From Parabacteroides goldsteinii (lineage in GTDB: Bacteria; Bacteroidota; Bacteroidia; Bacteroidales; Tannerellaceae), in assembly GCF_015550595.1 (NCBI RefSeq), contig NZ_JADNBB010000012.1:31440-95439 (forward strand): a stretch of 64,000 bases of DNA, given 5' to 3'. The position numbers were made by a program, and so were the translations under genes. Under the pieces are notes generated by a model that made no database searches, was not told the origin of the DNA, and saw nothing but the letters and a program-made list of their open reading frames with translations. Below, piece after piece: positions 43,906 to 52,852 of this stretch; within the stretch, counting starts at the first letter, position 1, and each line of letters begins with the position of its first letter.

Positions 43906-43951
43906 AACAGATACAGATATAAATTTTGTATATTTGCAGGGTACAGATAAG
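43906..43951 (+). promoter_or_regulatory. MocR promoter with ACAGATA operator-like repeats
   Basis: The -7 box is TATATTTG (43929-43936). Instead of a TTTG, the -33 position carries ACAGATACAGATA (43907-43919). Another ACAGATAA lies at 43943-43950. The same box recurs at the aminotransferase promoter (46627 and 46652), which suggests a common regulator, most simply the MocR protein itself. Confidence 0.6.
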
Positions 43952-43959
43952 TAGAGTAT

Positions 43960-45378
43960 ATGAAAAAAGAGATTCAGTATCAGAAGATAGCACAGGCAAT
44001 CGCTTCTCAAATAAAAAAAGGAGTATGGAAAACAGGAGAGAAATTACCTTCTTTGCGTACTATTAGTACTGAAAATGGGGTGAGTTTAAATACTGCAATT
44101 CAGGCATATTACGAGTTGGAAAAGGGTGGATTTATTATTTCACGCCCCAAATCAGGGTACATAGTCAATTACAAGCCGTTGCGTTTATCTGCTCCTGCAA
44201 CTACACAACCTTCGATTAAATCCGAAAGTAAAGAGGTGGTGGATTTGATAACAGAAGTATATAACTCTTTGGAAACACAAAACTCGCCTATTATCCGTTT
44301 CTCATTAGGAATACCCGAAGATGCTTTATTACCTATTGCTAAACTCAATAAGGAACTTATTCGGGCTATGCGCTCGCTTCCGGGCAATGGGACACGATAT
44401 GAAGACCCGCAAGGAAATTTGCGATTAAGAAAAGATATAGCCCGTTTCACTTATAATTGGAATGGAAACCTAACCGAAGAGGACATCATAACAACAACAG
44501 GGGCAACTAATGCTCTTTCGTTAGCTCTATCCGTCATAACACAAAAGGGAGATACTATCGCTGTCGAAAGCCCTATCTATTTTGGAATATTGCAATTAGC
44601 CAATAGTTTAGGACTTAAAGTATTGGAGCTGCCAACGAACCCGGTAACAGGTATAGAACCGGATGCTTTAAGAAAAGTATTGCCACAGATTAACGCTTGT
44701 TTATTGATGAGCAATTTTAGCAATCCGATGGGTAGCTGTATGCCTGACGAACATAAAAAAGAGATTGTAAAAATGTTGGCTGAATACAAAATTCCTCTTA
44801 TTGAGGACGATATGTACGGTGATTTATTTTTTGGAAACTCACGCCCCAAACCGTGTAAAGCCTTTGATGAAGATGGGCTTGTGTTGTGGTGTGGCTCAAT
44901 GTCAAAAACATTGGCTCCTGGTTATCGAGTAGGTTGGATTGCTGCTGGAAGATTTAAAGAAGCCATTGTTCGTCAGAAGTATATTCATTTAATATCTACG
45001 CCAACCATACCCCAAGAAGCTATTGCCAACTTTATGGAGAATAATAGATACGAAAATCATTTGAGAAAACTCCGTCAAGAACTACACACCAATAGTATTC
45101 ATTTCACACAAGCTATTATGAACTATTTCCCCAAAGAAACCAAAGTCATAACCCCACAAGGGGGCTATATGCTTTGGATTGAGTTGGATAAAAAGATAGA
45201 TACCACAGAGTTGTATTATAAAGCGATGCAGCAGGATATTAGCATTGCTCCGGGACGCATGTTCACTTTGCAAGAACAGTATAATAACTGTATGCGATTA
45301 AGTTACGGTCAGCGATGGAATCCGCTTATCGAAGAGCGTTTACAGCTATTAGGTAGTATTATCAAGAAATCATTTTGA
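43960..45378 (+). CDS. MocR/PdxR-type regulator (GntR wHTH + aminotransferase fold)
   Basis: 472 residues. A GntR winged helix occupies 1-75 (KKGVWKTGEKLPSLRTIS, VSLNTAIQAYYELEKGG). A type-I PLP aminotransferase fold spans about 100-470, with the PLP lysine in GSMSKTLAPGYRVGW and the Asp of NFSNPMG-IEDDMYGD. Such regulators bind direct repeats and sense PLP or amines. It lies convergent to an aminotransferase gene and overlaps it by nine bases. It is cargo of the mobile element; the effector is unknown. Confidence 0.92.
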   Translation: MKKEIQYQKIAQAIASQIKKGVWKTGEKLPSLRTISTENGVSLNTAIQAYYELEKGGFIISRPKSGYIVNYKPLRLSAPATTQPSIKSESKEVVDLITEVYNSLETQNSPIIRFSLGIPEDALLPIAKLNKELIRAMRSLPGNGTRYEDPQGNLRLRKDIARFTYNWNGNLTEEDIITTTGATNALSLALSVITQKGDTIAVESPIYFGILQLANSLGLKVLELPTNPVTGIEPDALRKVLPQINACLLMSNFSNPMGSCMPDEHKKEIVKMLAEYKIPLIEDDMYGDLFFGNSRPKPCKAFDEDGLVLWCGSMSKTLAPGYRVGWIAAGRFKEAIVRQKYIHLISTPTIPQEAIANFMENNRYENHLRKLRQELHTNSIHFTQAIMNYFPKETKVITPQGGYMLWIELDKKIDTTELYYKAMQQDISIAPGRMFTLQEQYNNCMRLSYGQRWNPLIEERLQLLGSIIKKSF

Positions 45379-46572
45379 TTCTTTGATAAACTCTTTAATG
45401 ACTTCGCTAAGAATAATAAGTCCTTTTTCTATTTTTTCTTCGGGCATATTAGAAAAATTTATTCTAAAGGTGTTCTCCTTATTATTAGTTGGATAAAATG
45501 AACCACCCGGGACAAATGCAATTTTTTGTTCTATACATTTTATTAAAACGTCCCTTGCCGAAATACCTTTAGGTAGCTCAATCCAAGTGAATAGACCGCC
45601 TTTCGGATTGGTAAACTTTATCTCTTCGGGAAAATAATGTTCTATACATTGAATAGCAATATCTCTACGTCTTTTATAAACTTCGACTATTTTATCGATA
45701 TGCTTATCAATATCATACCGTTTTAGATATTCGGCAATCGTCATTTGTGCTATTGTGTTGCATTGCAAATCTGTACCCTGTTTAACTAAAACGTATTTGC
45801 GGATAATCTCTTTATCCCCTGCAATCCATCCAATCCGAAAGCCGGGACAAAATATTTTAGAGAAACTACCTGTACATAAGATGTTACCCTCTTTATCAAA
45901 TGACTTGACAGAAGGCAAAAATTCGCCTTCAAATCTCAACTCTCCATAAGGATTATCTTCGACTACCGCAATACCGTATCGGGCTGATAATTCAGCCAAC
46001 TTTTTACGTCTTTCCAAACTCCATGTTCTTCCTGTTGGATTTTGAAAAGTTGGGATAACGTAGATTAGCTTTATATTCTGTACAGTGCTTAAAATATCTT
46101 CTAAAACTTTCATATTCATGCCGTCTTCATCCGTAGGGATTTCAATAAAATCACATCCGTAGGATTTAAACGCACTGATTGCAGCTAAGTAGGTAGGACT
46201 TTCGCACAGTACTATATCGCCATCATCCAAGAAAACCTTACCCGATAAATCAAGTCCTTGCTGTGAACCATGAGTGATAAGAATATTATCTTTATCAAAT
46301 GATGTTCCTAAACCATCATTCATCCGATTAGCAATCCATTCCCTCAAAGGAGCATAACCTTCAGTCGTGGTATATTGAAGTGCTTTTGTGCCTGCTTCTT
46401 TTAAAACAATCTGATTTACTTCATTAATTTCATCTATTGGGAAAAGTTCAGGAGCAGGCAAGCCACCTGCAAATGAAATAATATCATCTTGTTCTGTAAC
46501 TTTTAGTATCTCCCTTATCTCCGAAGCCTTTATGTAGGACATTCTTTTTGCAAATTTCAATTTCATAATCAT
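45370..46572 (-). CDS. Class I/II PLP-dependent aminotransferase
   Basis: 400 residues in the fold type I family near 2-aminoadipate/kynurenine and multi-substrate aminotransferases. Marks are ISFAGGLPAPELFP, YTTTEGYAPLREW, VIPTFQNPTGRTW, VEDNPYGELRF and the PLP lysine in TGSFSKIFCPGFRIGW. A second ATG two codons in (46566) is equally good. There is no DNA-binding domain. It is probably controlled by the convergent MocR protein through shared promoter boxes. The substrate is unknown. Confidence 0.9.
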   Translation of the reverse strand: MIMKLKFAKRMSYIKASEIREILKVTEQDDIISFAGGLPAPELFPIDEINEVNQIVLKEAGTKALQYTTTEGYAPLREWIANRMNDGLGTSFDKDNILITHGSQQGLDLSGKVFLDDGDIVLCESPTYLAAISAFKSYGCDFIEIPTDEDGMNMKVLEDILSTVQNIKLIYVIPTFQNPTGRTWSLERRKKLAELSARYGIAVVEDNPYGELRFEGEFLPSVKSFDKEGNILCTGSFSKIFCPGFRIGWIAGDKEIIRKYVLVKQGTDLQCNTIAQMTIAEYLKRYDIDKHIDKIVEVYKRRRDIAIQCIEHYFPEEIKFTNPKGGLFTWIELPKGISARDVLIKCIEQKIAFVPGGSFYPTNNKENTFRINFSNMPEEKIEKGLIILSEVIKEFIKESK

Positions 46573-46598
46573 TAAATAGTTCGAGAATTAAAACGTTG

Positions 46599-46660
46599 CA
46601 AAGTTAACCAGAAACAAAAGACGGAAACAGATACAATTTTATTTATATTGATAGATACAG
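46599..46660 (-). promoter_or_regulatory. Aminotransferase promoter with ACAGATACA boxes
   Basis: Minus-strand -7 box TAACTTTG (46599-46606). ACAGATACA (46627-46635) covers the -33 position, and ATAGATACAG (46651-46660) lies 25 bases further upstream. The promoter would be weak without an activator. A divergent TATCTTTG (46682-46689) points right but meets only an eight-codon frame. Confidence 0.6.
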
Positions 46661-46747
46661 TTTGAATTAGAAAATAAGTATTATCTTTGTGGAAGAGTTA
46701 TTTGAAGCAATGGAAAAACACAGCAGACTAAAGTAGTTCGCTCGTTT

Positions 46748-46761
46748 CTTATCCGTTCCCT
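46748..46761 (+). repeat. 14-bp direct repeat, right copy (putative arm site)
   Basis: CTTATCCGTTCCCT, identical to 35111-35124; 66 bases inside the right core. Confidence 0.6.
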
Positions 46762-46826
46762 ATTTTGATTTTACATTTTGCAAAACATTAATAATCAGGA
46801 ATATATTTCAAGATGTTATAGTAGTG

Positions 46827-46831
46827 GCAAA
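46827..46831 (+). other. Right attachment core (GCAAA)
   Basis: Junction between the element and the N-terminal part of the split recombinase gene; on the minus strand the host side reads ATACATTTGC. Confidence 0.75.
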
Positions 46832-47638
46832 TGTATGCCTGGCAAGATGAGGGGTGATTCGTTTTGATAATCCGGCTTTTTTCACATAAGACTTTATCAT
46901 AAGCCTGACTGATTGTGTAGATACACGTTGCCCTAGCCTATTAATAAAGATGGGTAAACTATACCCGATCTCTTGTTTATAGCTTTGATAGTAGGTTCTG
47001 ATTATCGAAAGCGTTTCAGACTGACAAATCTGTATGATACGCTCTTTGCTTCCTTTTCCAAAGACTCTTATTACCCCATTTCTAAGATTTATGTCTTCAT
47101 AATTAAGATTACAAACCTCGGAAACCCTCATTCCGATTGAAAATAAAACCTCTACAATCGCAATATTACGAGTTTGTGCCTTATACATGTAATTATTTGT
47201 GTGTTGATTATTAATCAGTCCCTTATACATAACGGTCAATATTTTTTTCACCTCATCAAGACTCATCACAGACGGTAACAAACTTGGTTCTTTTAAGCGA
47301 ACTTTTATTTTACGAAAGGGATTGATGTAATCATCATCTTCATATTAAAGAAAATTAAGCATCGCTTTCAGAGAAGCGACCTTTCGTTTTACTGTTTTAA
47401 GTTTTAGATGATAAATTTCCTGTAAGTAATTTTTCAAAGTATCTTTAGACATACATTTGAAATCAAGCTCATCTTCCGTATCTTTTATGTATAGAGCAAA
47501 TTGCCTTAGGTCAGTTCCATAAGCTTTTAATGTTTTTGAACTCAGATTCTTTTCAAACTGACAATGAAAAAGAAATTTCCCTATCACTTCATACACACTC
47601 ACCTTTTCCTCTGGCTTGCTTAAATTACTGGTATCCAT
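46827..47638 (-). pseudogene. Split XerC/D-like tyrosine recombinase, N-terminal part with nonsense codon
   Basis: The gene starts at ATG 47638. An N-terminal SAM-like domain (SSKTLKAYGTDLRQFALYI) is followed by an in-frame TAA at 47345-47347. The same frame then continues (YEDDDYINPFRKIKVRLK) into the catalytic domain with Arg in GMRVSEVCNL, Lys in VFGKGSKER and His/Arg in PHLARHTFA, where the mobile element interrupts it. Past the junction the frame reads into element DNA and stops at 46808. Its C-terminus is at 34803-34976. The complete protein would be about 330 residues. Two independent lesions make it inactive. Confidence 0.88.
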
Positions 47639-47733
47639 ATCCTTCCTGTTTTAAATTAGACCCCGAAGGAACATATTTATGATGTAAAACTCAAATACAA
47701 GCTATGATATTGAATAATTGATAACTTAATATT

Positions 47734-48757
47734 ATGGATCACTCACAGGCATTTATTTCTTATATAAAAAAAGACTGGATTATTTTCATTCAAATAAAAA
47801 GGATTTTCATATTATCATTGTAGGAACTAACGATCCGCTTACAAAAGGAGAAATAATGATAACAAAGACAATCGATTGTCTTTTAGGTATTTGTAAGAAA
47901 TACAATCTTGTCTATCAGTATTATCAACAGGGAAATGAATTTATTGAGGCTTTTCTTTCTGGTAAAATAGATTCTTCTAAAGCTGTTGTATACAATCGGA
48001 CTACGATGACCCCCCAATAGCAAGCGTAGTCTCATACCTGCATTTTGTGGGCTTAACGAAATAAAATGTTTGGACAATGATGCTTATAGAATGAGGTTAC
48101 TATGTAATAAATTTCATTATTCATCTATTTTGCGTAATATAGGAATCTCTGTTCCCGATTTCTGGTGTTATTGTCCCCAATATGGTTGGATAACCACTCT
48201 TCCTCCAGAGGGAATAAAAGTTATCGCTAAACTTATTAATGAAAACAATAAAGTTTCTCTAACTAACGCTTCTGTTGATGTTTTCTCTGAAAACTTTAAT
48301 TTTCTGGTGAAAAGTCTATCACATAAATACAATCAGCCTGTCATTGTGCAGAATTTATTGCAGGGTATGAAATTACCATTCCTGTTTTTATGGATCTTGA
48401 GAGTGAAGTGATAGTTCCCCAAATACTTGGTATTTATACGGCACAACAGCATAGAGCAGGTAATCAAATCATGCGTGAAGCCGACCTTTCCTATTTGCGG
48501 AATACTGATTGCAGAGAAAAGTATTATGATTTCAGTAACATCAACAGCCAGGTTTGTGAAAATATACGTAAAGATACTACCTTAATAGCAAAAGCACTGG
48601 GCATAAAAGGATTTTCAAGGTTCGATATACGAATAGATGATAGTTATCAGCCATTTTTCATAGAGGGACTGTCCATAAGAATTCAATGCTTCTATACTGA
48701 AATCGTCCCAGAAATTAACCTCATCAAAAATGATAATATTTCTCCGGTATTCCTTAC
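47734..48757 (+). pseudogene. Frameshifted D-Ala-D-Ala-ligase-like ATP-grasp gene
   Basis: A reading frame is conserved over about 1 kb but jumps three times. One break is near an A7 tract at about 47770. One is in a C6 tract (48010-48015), where removing one C gives MTPNSKRSLIPAF. The third is a missing base near 48367 (QG then YEITIPVFMDLESE). Reconstructed segments show FHIIIVGTNDPLTKG, RSLIPAFCGLNEIKCLD and GFSRFDIRID before FFIEGL, the order of ATP-grasp ligases. The 3' end is cut near or at the ISL3 element. The natural substrate is unknown. Confidence 0.7.
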
Positions 48758-50532
48758 GGGTCTTGTTCACTTTTGCTGAATTAACAGAAAATGATCATTC
48801 TTTTGAGCAGTTCAATGCCGCACCGTCCATAACAGATTCTTTTGATCATTTTCAATTTGTTTACAACCCCTTCGGTTATGCCGTTATGCCATTTTTCACA
48901 GAAAGCATTAACTACGGCATTATAGTCTTGTCTGAGCCCATTAATGAACTGTTTCAATTCAGTAATGTCAGTTTTTTTGTTTATCCTTTCTTCTAAGAGT
49001 AGTACATCCCTGGACTTAAGTGCTTTATTGAACTCTTCCTGAACGGATAATAATTCATTTAGTTCATTGCATTCATATACCACCTTGCGCCATAGTCGCT
49101 CTTGTTCATTACATTTAGATTCTTCCTTTTTACATAAATAGTATAACGACTTCCATTTGGGTATCTTGACTACCGGTTCTGTGGCTGGTCGCCAGGAACG
49201 AATGTAGAGATTTACAGCTTCACGACCTCCAGTGTATCCCCTTTCTTTTATTTCTTTAAAGAGAGTAACCGAACTCTGAATGTGTTCATCATAAAAACGC
49301 GTCCTTAAATAAGTATCATATTCTTCGATGCCAGAGTACTTTTTGCGTTGTGGAAATTTGTATTGGATTTGTTCCCAATATTTATTGATCGTGTCATATG
49401 CTATTCTCGTTTGGCGTACTCTCTCTCTTGGTATGTCCTTCCTGCTGTAACTCTTTTATTCGCAGAAAATTTCGTTCACCTTTAGTTATTTTGGCTGGAA
49501 GTAAAATGTGTGCTTCCGCCTTTTTTCCACTTTGCATGTCCTTAATTGACCCTTGATCTCCTTATAATAACGTCGAAAGGCTTGTTGTACTGCTTCTGAT
49601 AAGTTGTGGGATAAATGCCATCGCTCTGCTATCTCTTTTACCTCAGGACAGGACTCATGAATAGCTTTAGAAAAACAATCGGCACGATCCGAGGATATTG
49701 TTTTCAAACTCGTATAGTCTTTTAATGCTTCTCCCACACAACCGGATTCTCTATGAGGGAGTAAATCCAGAGGTTTGTGAGTGTCGTTATCTATTATGAT
49801 TGAACCATACTGATGACCTTTACGTTTGGCCCAATCATCAACACCTATATTTTCCACAGTATCTCGCCCTGGTAATGACAATGTTAATATACTGCGTATT
49901 ATACTGTTACGCTTCATTTGTATATGAGACTTGTTTAATAAGCGAGCTCCTTTACTTCCCCCGGTTTCCAAACCGGTAAATAAGATTTGTTCATTCACTT
50001 TATCTACACAACGCTGATAGGTTTGAAGATGATTTTCAAAACGTTCACAGAATATTTCACGACGACATTCCGGGTTTCGGCAGAAGAAACGATGAACAGT
50101 CAAGTGGATACGACAATTGTAGTCACCCAAAGGTTGCTCCTGAGGTTTTCGGCAGTAACAACTCTGCTTTTTGTTAGAGGAAACACTGCACAAAGGGCAT
50201 CGGGAGCTATCCTGAGTACTGTGTACAGACATGATTATGGAAGAGGTATTTATTGATGTTTTTTTCAATTGCCAACAGGGTATATCATGGAAAAAAATAC
50301 TGGCTAAACTTACCGTTTCTTCTACTGAAAGGAGGGATTCTTTTGATAAACTTGTGTTTTGTTTGCTTGTTTCTGGATTTTCTTGTATATTGTCGGTTCG
50401 CACAGCTTGATTAGTTTGTCTTTATTTATTAGTTTGCACTTACAATATAGACATTTCTTTTTTAGCTGTGCTTTTTTATACCTATTTTATAACAGGCGGT
50501 CTTAGTTTATTCAGCAAAAGTGAACAAGACCC
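48758..50532 (-). mobile_element. ISL3-family insertion sequence (decayed)
   Basis: 1775 bp bounded by a perfect 24-bp inverted repeat (48758-48781 and 50509-50532; outer bases GGGTCTTGTTCACTTTTGCT). It carries one minus-strand transposase gene with frameshifts. The eight-base flanks differ (TTCCTTAC and TGGCAAAC), so no target duplication remains, which suggests deletion or recombination at one side. Confidence 0.85.
48781..50403 (-). pseudogene. ISL3-family transposase, frameshifted
   Basis: It would be about 540 codons. The first part (50403 to 49486) has a zinc-ribbon (CPLCSVSSNKKQ, FFCRNPECRREIFCERF) and the DDE domain with GVDDWAKRKGHQYGSIIIDN and SSDRADCFSKAI. The frame breaks near 49488, continues with TKGERNFLRIKELQQEGH, breaks again near 49425, and ends in EKWHNGITEGVVNKLKMIKR with the catalytic Glu. 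With two breaks it is unlikely to be active. Confidence 0.85.
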
Positions 50533-50777
50533 TGGCAAACTACCTATATAATAAAAAGGATTGTTGATAAACCGAAACTTTTTTCCTTTCGGAGTAGAAA
50601 CCATATCGATAGAATACAGACCACTCCAAATCCTTATCGCAAGGTCACCTAAAGACAAGTCCATAAAAAACTGAAACGACCGTAAATGAGCGTTATGCTC
50701 GGCTTTTCCCCTGTCTGTTTTCAAAATACGATAACATAGGCAAAAACTATCTTCAACTCCAAACACCGGAAATACAA
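50533..50777 (-). pseudogene. Unrecognised coding remnant between the IS and repeat B
   Basis: The minus-strand frame FGVEDSFCLCYRILKTD through FINNPFYYIGSLPG looks like protein-coding sequence, interrupted at 50532 by the IS end and entering repeat B upstream. No domain is recognised and no reliable start exists. It may be a gene fragment brought in or cut by the IS. Confidence 0.35.
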
Positions 50778-50848
50778 TTATTAACCCCTTACTCCCCGAC
50801 CTACATACAAAGCCGAGAAATAAGGGGTTAATAAACAAAGTAACAAAA
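50778..50848. repeat. Hairpin repeat, copy B
   Basis: A perfect 14-bp inverted repeat TTATTAACCCCTTA (50778-50791) / TAAGGGGTTAATAA (50821-50834). It shares CATACAAAGC, GAAATAAGGG and AATAAACAAA with copy A (34716-34784). It lies about 20 bases after the GH43 stop, mirroring the position of copy A after the recombinase stop. No T-tract follows, so it is not a standard terminator. Confidence 0.7.
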
Positions 50849-50870
50849 GGATTAAATAACGGACAAAAAT

Positions 50871-51851
50871 CTATTTATTCCGATCTTGTGTATCATCACC
50901 TCCAGTCTGGAAAACTTTTTGGATGGTTCCATCCTGATTATAATACAATTTATCGACACAAATAGAACGTAGCCAGTCATGATTCGACAGGGCACTGTTA
51001 TGATAAAAAGCATACCATTGTCCTTTATATTCAACAATAGAACCATGGTTTGTATAACTGTCAGTCGGATCCATATAGATACCCTGATGTTTCCAGGGAC
51101 CGAGCGGACTATTACTGATCGCATAACGCATACGGTTATGGGTCGTCCCGTCATCATGATTATCAGAGTAGGACAGATAATAAATACCATTCCGCTTATG
51201 TACCCAGGTCGCTTCATGGAAATCATCCAATCCCAGCATTTCCTGCATCGGACCATCCAATTCCATCATATTCTCTTTCAGCCTGCCACCTTTGCAAATA
51301 CCGCCGCCACCATTGTAAATATAAGCTTGCCCGTCATCATCCACAAAGACACAGGGATCGATCAGAGGGTCCATTCCTTCAATATAGCCCTGTACCGTAA
51401 AATCACTGGCCGGCTTTTTGCTGGTTGCCACCCCTATCTTCCAACTGGCGTTCCATTCCGTTTCACTGGGATGCGGAAAATAGAAATAGTAAGTCCCATT
51501 CTTATACGCACAATCGGGAGCCCACATGAAACCACCTTCCTTACGTCCCCAGGGAACCTGGCTGGAATTCAATATTTCACCATGATCCGTCCAATGTTTC
51601 ATGTCATCCGTTGAAAACACATGATAGCGGTCCATCAGATCGCATCCACGGGGCGGATCTATGTCATGAGAAGCATATACATATAAACGCCCGTCTTCCC
51701 ATACATGAGCAGAAGGATCCGCCGTATACATATGAGTAATAAAAGGATTCGGACCTATATTACCCGTATCTGCTCCCTGAGCTCTTTTTTGTACGCAACT
51801 ACTAAATAAGGCAACCACAGAGATAGCCAATGTTATCAATAAGTTTTTCAT
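50871..51851 (-). CDS. GH43 glycoside hydrolase, lipoprotein
   Basis: 326 residues. A signal with lipobox (SVVALFSSCVQKRA) predicts export and lipid anchoring. The five-bladed beta-propeller shows the catalytic Asp in YTADPSAHVWEDG, the pKa-modulating Asp in LIDPCVFVDDDGQA and the acid Glu in FHEATWVHKRNGIYYLSYS. GH43 enzymes usually remove arabinofuranose or xylose, but this subgroup could differ. It is a close paralogue of the next gene and lies 12 bases after it, so the two arose by tandem duplication. Confidence 0.9.
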   Translation of the reverse strand: MKNLLITLAISVVALFSSCVQKRAQGADTGNIGPNPFITHMYTADPSAHVWEDGRLYVYASHDIDPPRGCDLMDRYHVFSTDDMKHWTDHGEILNSSQVPWGRKEGGFMWAPDCAYKNGTYYFYFPHPSETEWNASWKIGVATSKKPASDFTVQGYIEGMDPLIDPCVFVDDDGQAYIYNGGGGICKGGRLKENMMELDGPMQEMLGLDDFHEATWVHKRNGIYYLSYSDNHDDGTTHNRMRYAISNSPLGPWKHQGIYMDPTDSYTNHGSIVEYKGQWYAFYHNSALSNHDWLRSICVDKLYYNQDGTIQKVFQTGGDDTQDRNK

Positions 51852-51863
51852 TCCGTATCTTGA

Positions 51864-52829
51864 TTATTTCTGAATAGGATTTCCTTTCGTCTGTATTACT
51901 TTCCGGATTGTTCCATCCGGGTTATAATATAGTTTATCTACACAAATAGAGCGTAAATTTCCTTGTCCCGAAAGAACACAATTGTGATAAAAAGCAAACC
52001 ATTCTCCTTTATATTCGACAATAGAGCCATGAATAGTACCTGAACCCGATGTATCCATATAAACACCCTGATAATTCCATGGTCCCAGCGGGTGATCGCT
52101 GGTTGCATAGACCAGGCGGTTGCCAGCCTCTTCATTATCGGAATAAGAAAGATAATAGATGCCATCTTTCTTATGTACCCAAGCTGCTTCATGAAAATCG
52201 TACAGTCCTTCCATTTTCACCGGTTCTTCAGCCAGCTCGGTCATACTCTCTTTCAAACGGGCACCGATACAGCGTCCGCCACCTCCATAATAGAAATAAG
52301 CCTGTCCGTCGTCATCGACGAACACACAAGGATCGATCATGGCAAAAGCATCTCCCAATCCTTCAATATATCCCTGCACCTCAAAATCTTTTGCCGGATA
52401 TTTACTGGTAGCGACTCCTACCTTCCAGCTATTGTTCCAGTCCGTATCACTGGGATGCGGGAAATAGAAGTAATAAATCCCGTTCTTGTAAGCACAATCG
52501 GGAGCCCACATAAAACCACCTTCTTTACGTCCCCAGGGAACCTGACCGGAATTCAAAATTTCACCATGATCGGTCCAATGCTGCATATCATCTGTAGAAA
52601 ACACATGATAACGGTCCATCAGATCGCAACCACGCGGAGGATCGATATCATGAGATGCGTATACATATAGACGACCGTCTTCCCATACATGAGCAGAAGG
52701 ATCTGCCGTATACAATTCCGTTATGAACGGATTCGGACCTAATACAATTTCCTGTTTTTCTTTTTTCAGGCTACAACTGCTCAATAAAGCGACAGACAGG
52801 GCAGCCATTGCAATCCATGTGTGTTTCAT
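51864..52829 (-). CDS. GH43 glycoside hydrolase, lipoprotein (paralogue)
   Basis: 321 residues with lipobox ALLSSCSLKKEK. Catalytic elements match the downstream copy: YTADPSAHVWEDG, MIDPCVFVDDDGQA and FHEAAWVHKKDGIYYLSYS. Residues around the first 150 positions are almost identical between the two proteins, while the signal peptides and C-terminal halves differ more. Slight differences near the active site (LGDAFAMIDPC versus MDPLIDPC) may change specificity. Confidence 0.9.
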   Translation of the reverse strand: MKHTWIAMAALSVALLSSCSLKKEKQEIVLGPNPFITELYTADPSAHVWEDGRLYVYASHDIDPPRGCDLMDRYHVFSTDDMQHWTDHGEILNSGQVPWGRKEGGFMWAPDCAYKNGIYYFYFPHPSDTDWNNSWKVGVATSKYPAKDFEVQGYIEGLGDAFAMIDPCVFVDDDGQAYFYYGGGGRCIGARLKESMTELAEEPVKMEGLYDFHEAAWVHKKDGIYYLSYSDNEEAGNRLVYATSDHPLGPWNYQGVYMDTSGSGTIHGSIVEYKGEWFAFYHNCVLSGQGNLRSICVDKLYYNPDGTIRKVIQTKGNPIQK

Positions 52830-52852
52830 ATAAATTTCTTATAAATATTTCA

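Larger units (their letters stand above)
34972..46831. mobile_element. 11.9-kb mobilizable integrative element with IntDOT-like integrases
   Basis: The ends are defined by a split host gene: both junctions carry the five-base core GCAAA (34972-34976 and 46827-46831), and the outside sequences join in frame. On the minus strand the native site reads ATACATTTGC, one mismatch from GTANNTTTGC, the core known for CTnDOT-type integration. Inside are two tyrosine integrases, a SIR2 fusion gene, HTH genes, GNAT, relaxase, mobilization accessory, RteC-like, MocR and aminotransferase genes. A 14-bp direct repeat lies near each end. It lacks conjugation machinery, so transfer would need a helper. Confidence 0.88.

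Noticed and set aside
48758-50532. Recent ISL3 transposition
   Set aside because: No target-site duplication and a frameshifted transposase argue against recent movement.
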